Assembly: GCA_025210455.1 (NCBI GenBank)
Contig: JAOARQ010000061.1
Location: 43,566 to 107,565 of the forward strand
Reading direction: 5' to 3'
DNA from: Pelagimonas sp.
Lineage (GTDB): Bacteria > Pseudomonadota > Alphaproteobacteria > Rhodobacterales > Rhodobacteraceae
DNA: 64,000 bases
Positions 62,331 to 64,000 of the stretch are shown here, piece by piece. A program made the position numbers and the translations under genes. Numbering within the stretch: the first letter of the stretch is position 1; the number at the start of each line of letters is the position of its first letter. The notes under the pieces were generated by a model, which did no database searches, was not told where the DNA came from, and saw only the letters and a program-made list of their open reading frames with translations.

Positions 62331-63239
62331 GCCGCTGAACAGCCGTTTGAGCGCGCCATATTGGCTTATGGCCAGCCCGATCAGTATCAGCGCCATGGCG
62401 AAGATCAGGCTGATCTGAAAAGGTTCGCCCAGAAAAAGCACCCCAAAGATCACCGACCACAGAGGCACCTGATAATTGGTCAGGCTCATGAAAACCGGGC
62501 CTGCGCTGCGGATGACCAGCACCCGCAACAGATTGGCCCCTGCGGTGGGGATCAGCGCCAGAACAAGCAGCACGATCAGCGTGTTGCCATCGGGCATGAC
62601 CGGTGGCCCCTCTTTGAGCCAGGCCAGCGGGAGGACAAACAGGCAGCCAAACAGCAGCGGTACCGCCGCCAGACCGATAGGGTCTACCGGTGGCAGGCGG
62701 CGCATGGTGACCGAACTGACCGCATAGCAGCAGGCCGCGCCCAGACAGGCCAGCCGTCCCCAGGTTTCCAGCGGCGAGCCGCTGGATTGAAACGCCTGAG
62801 AGCCCACCAGTATGCATACCCCGACAAAGCCAATCACAAAGCCAAAGGTGCGGCGCAGGGTCATGCGTTCACCCGGCACAAACATATGCGACAGCGGCAA
62901 AACCATCAAAGCCACCGACGCCATCGACACTCCGGCATAGCCCGACGCCACATGCTGCTGCGCCCAGCTGAGCAGCAAAAAGGGTAAACCGCTGGACAAA
63001 ATACCGATCACCACCAGCACACCCCAGGGGCGCTGATCACTCAGAAACAGCTTTCCCCCGGCGGCCCACCACACCAGCAGCGTCAAAAGCGTGGCAAAGC
63101 TGACCCGCCCGGCGGCCAGCCAGAAAGGGGTGATCCCCTCAAGAGCCATGGAGATAAACATGAAGGTGGCCCCCCAGACGATGCCCAGCGTGGCCACCAT
63201 GGCCCAGCTGCGAGGGGTGATTTCCGGGGGCTGTGTCAT
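62322..63239 (-). CDS. EamA/DMT-family transporter
   Basis: 305 residues from ATG 63239; the frame extends to 63347 without need. Ten predicted membrane helices in two EamA repeats: the first with LGIVWGATFMFISMALEGITPFWLAAGRV and the GYAGVSMASVALMVLPLSHM loop, the second with CYAVSSVTMRRLPPVDPIGLAAV and VPLWSVIFGVLFLGEP. Members move metabolites such as amino acids or vitamins, usually outward; the substrate is not predictable. The C-terminus is basic (KRLFSGKK), consistent with a cytoplasmic end. Confidence 0.88.
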   Translation of the reverse strand: MTQPPEITPRSWAMVATLGIVWGATFMFISMALEGITPFWLAAGRVSFATLLTLLVWWAAGGKLFLSDQRPWGVLVVIGILSSGLPFLLLSWAQQHVASGYAGVSMASVALMVLPLSHMFVPGERMTLRRTFGFVIGFVGVCILVGSQAFQSSGSPLETWGRLACLGAACCYAVSSVTMRRLPPVDPIGLAAVPLLFGCLFVLPLAWLKEGPPVMPDGNTLIVLLVLALIPTAGANLLRVLVIRSAGPVFMSLTNYQVPLWSVIFGVLFLGEPFQISLIFAMALILIGLAISQYGALKRLFSGKK

Positions 63240-63330
63240 CAAACCTGTCTGCGTAATAGGGGTCGCAAAACGCGCTTTTGGGCGGGTTGCGTTTTCGTTC
63301 AGGCAGATTGAATACAAAATCCCGGCAGTT

Positions 63331-64000
63331 TCAATGCGCAATTCCATGGCGGCGCAGCCACTCTGCCACGAGCTGCTGTCTGCCCCGCGACACTGGAATG
63401 CTGTCGCCGATGCGGGTTTTCAGGTTCTGCCCCTGCATCCCAAGGATCTGATCTCGCGCAACCCAATAGGACCGATGAGGCATAATGCCGTCCGTTTCGC
63501 TGGTCAGGGCGATGAAATCTTTTAGTCGGGCCTGAACCTGATGGGTGTCGTCAAAGGTGCGCAGGTGCAAATGGTGACCCGCGCTTTGCACCCAGAGGAT
63601 CTCTGACAGATCAAATTTTCGCCCTCCAATTTGGATCTGTGGCGCAGTTTTTGAAGGAAATGCGTCAGCAGAGTGCCTCCGGTTTTTTTCCTGCTGTGCA
63701 CGAAAGTGTGGGAAGAGCCAGAACACTGCAATGTTTTCTGCAAACTGAAGAATGATCACAACGCGCAGGTAGTCCAAAGCACCAAAATGCTGGCGCTCGG
63801 GCACCCAGTCGCCAAGGAACTCTGAAAACAGGGTCGAGATCCAGGCGCAGATGAGCCCCCAGCCAATCATCGCCAGCGGGTGCCAGATCGGCGCAGAAGA
63901 CACCCGCGTCCAGAGCTTCCATACCAGATGCACCCAAAAGGGCAGCAGTGTGAAGTAATACGAGGCAATCACACTCAGATAGAATATGCGGGTTGAAAGG
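63331..64000 (-). CDS. LytTR-domain regulator with membrane N-terminus (5' end outside window)
   Basis: At least 223 residues; the frame stays open to the window edge (STRIFYLSVIASYY ...), so the start lies beyond base 64000, and GTG 63972 is not compelling. Several hydrophobic helices fill the visible N-terminal part (LLPFWVHLVWKLW; MIGWGLICAWISTL; VVIILQFAENIAVFWLFP). A LytTR DNA-binding domain occupies the last about 105 residues (IQIGGRKFDLSEILWVQSAGHHLHLRT, LKDFIALTSET ... MPHRSYWVARDQIL, IPVSRGRQQLVAEWL). Membrane-anchored LytTR proteins bind DNA while embedded in the membrane. The target is unknown. Confidence 0.85.
   Translation of the reverse strand, partial: LSTRIFYLSVIASYYFTLLPFWVHLVWKLWTRVSSAPIWHPLAMIGWGLICAWISTLFSEFLGDWVPERQHFGALDYLRVVIILQFAENIAVFWLFPHFRAQQEKNRRHSADAFPSKTAPQIQIGGRKFDLSEILWVQSAGHHLHLRTFDDTHQVQARLKDFIALTSETDGIMPHRSYWVARDQILGMQGQNLKTRIGDSIPVSRGRQQLVAEWLRRHGIAH

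Noticed and set aside
1..64000. tRNA, rRNA, CRISPR arrays, insertion sequences and attachment sites
   Set aside because: No T-loop-like GGTTCGAATCC segment in a gene-free interval, no regularly spaced repeats, no transposase or integrase motif and no flanking direct or inverted repeats of IS type were seen by eye.

Overview
The window is 64 kb of chromosomal DNA from an alphaproteobacterium of the Rhodobacteraceae/Roseobacter group. The evidence for this is the high GC content with NNC/NNG-biased codons, a short ProS without an editing insertion, a two-subunit GlyQ/GlyS, an ScfR/PccR-type regulator beside pccB with TTTGCAAA boxes, and a pccB ... pccA ... mcm propionyl-CoA cluster. The genus cannot be fixed from the sequence. 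There is no prophage, insertion sequence, CRISPR array, rRNA or tRNA that I can see. Both ends cut genes: an ArsJ-like MFS permease at the left and a LytTR regulator at the right.

Layout. 1-1.8 kb: end of an arsJ-like gene, then an AT-richer stretch with two small membrane-protein genes on the minus strand. 1.8-5.4 kb: pyruvate carboxylase (pyc) with three TTTGCAAA palindromes upstream. 5.5-18 kb: an FMN alpha-hydroxyacid oxidase, a receiver-like protein, a UvrD helicase with an unusual insertion, an Lrp/AsnC regulator, a 1039-residue composite membrane protein (PilM/GspL-like head, PilP/GspC-like tail), a SIMPL protein, metY, a putative glycosyltransferase and a metallo-hydrolase. 18-22 kb: a ceramidase-family protein, gatC-gatA, an Excalibur lipoprotein and a peptidoglycan amidase.

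22-35 kb is the propionyl-CoA locus: scfR/pccR, an MFS exporter, pccB, an XRE-cupin regulator, four small unknown proteins, pccA, a lipoprotein, a sulfotransferase-like protein, methylmalonyl-CoA mutase and a MAPEG protein. Together these carry propionyl-CoA through methylmalonyl-CoA to succinyl-CoA. The regulator's predicted boxes lie before scfR and before pccB, and a denser cluster lies before the distant pyc gene. This suggests joint control of propionate use and anaplerosis.

35-48 kb: nhaA diverging from a five-gene plus-strand run (VOC, GNAT, TerB-DnaJ, nuclease-like, exported protein), then a minus-strand perM-hdaA-ppk-ppx operon linking polyphosphate to the replication regulator HdaA, a TetR gene with two matching operators, a fasciclin protein and proS. 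49-60 kb: glmM-folP-folB, with folB carrying a kinase-like C-terminal domain, a SleB-type hydrolase, pyruvate phosphate dikinase, and glyQ-unknown-glyS with tight overlaps. 60-64 kb: a SPOR/peptidoglycan-binding protein whose trypsin-like domain has lost its catalytic residues, an EamA transporter and the LytTR protein.

Most of the window is ordinary core chromosome. The points most worth checking are the TTTGCAAA cluster at pyc, the FolB-kinase fusion, the dead protease, the composite PilM/PilP-like protein, and palindromic operators in two divergent promoters.
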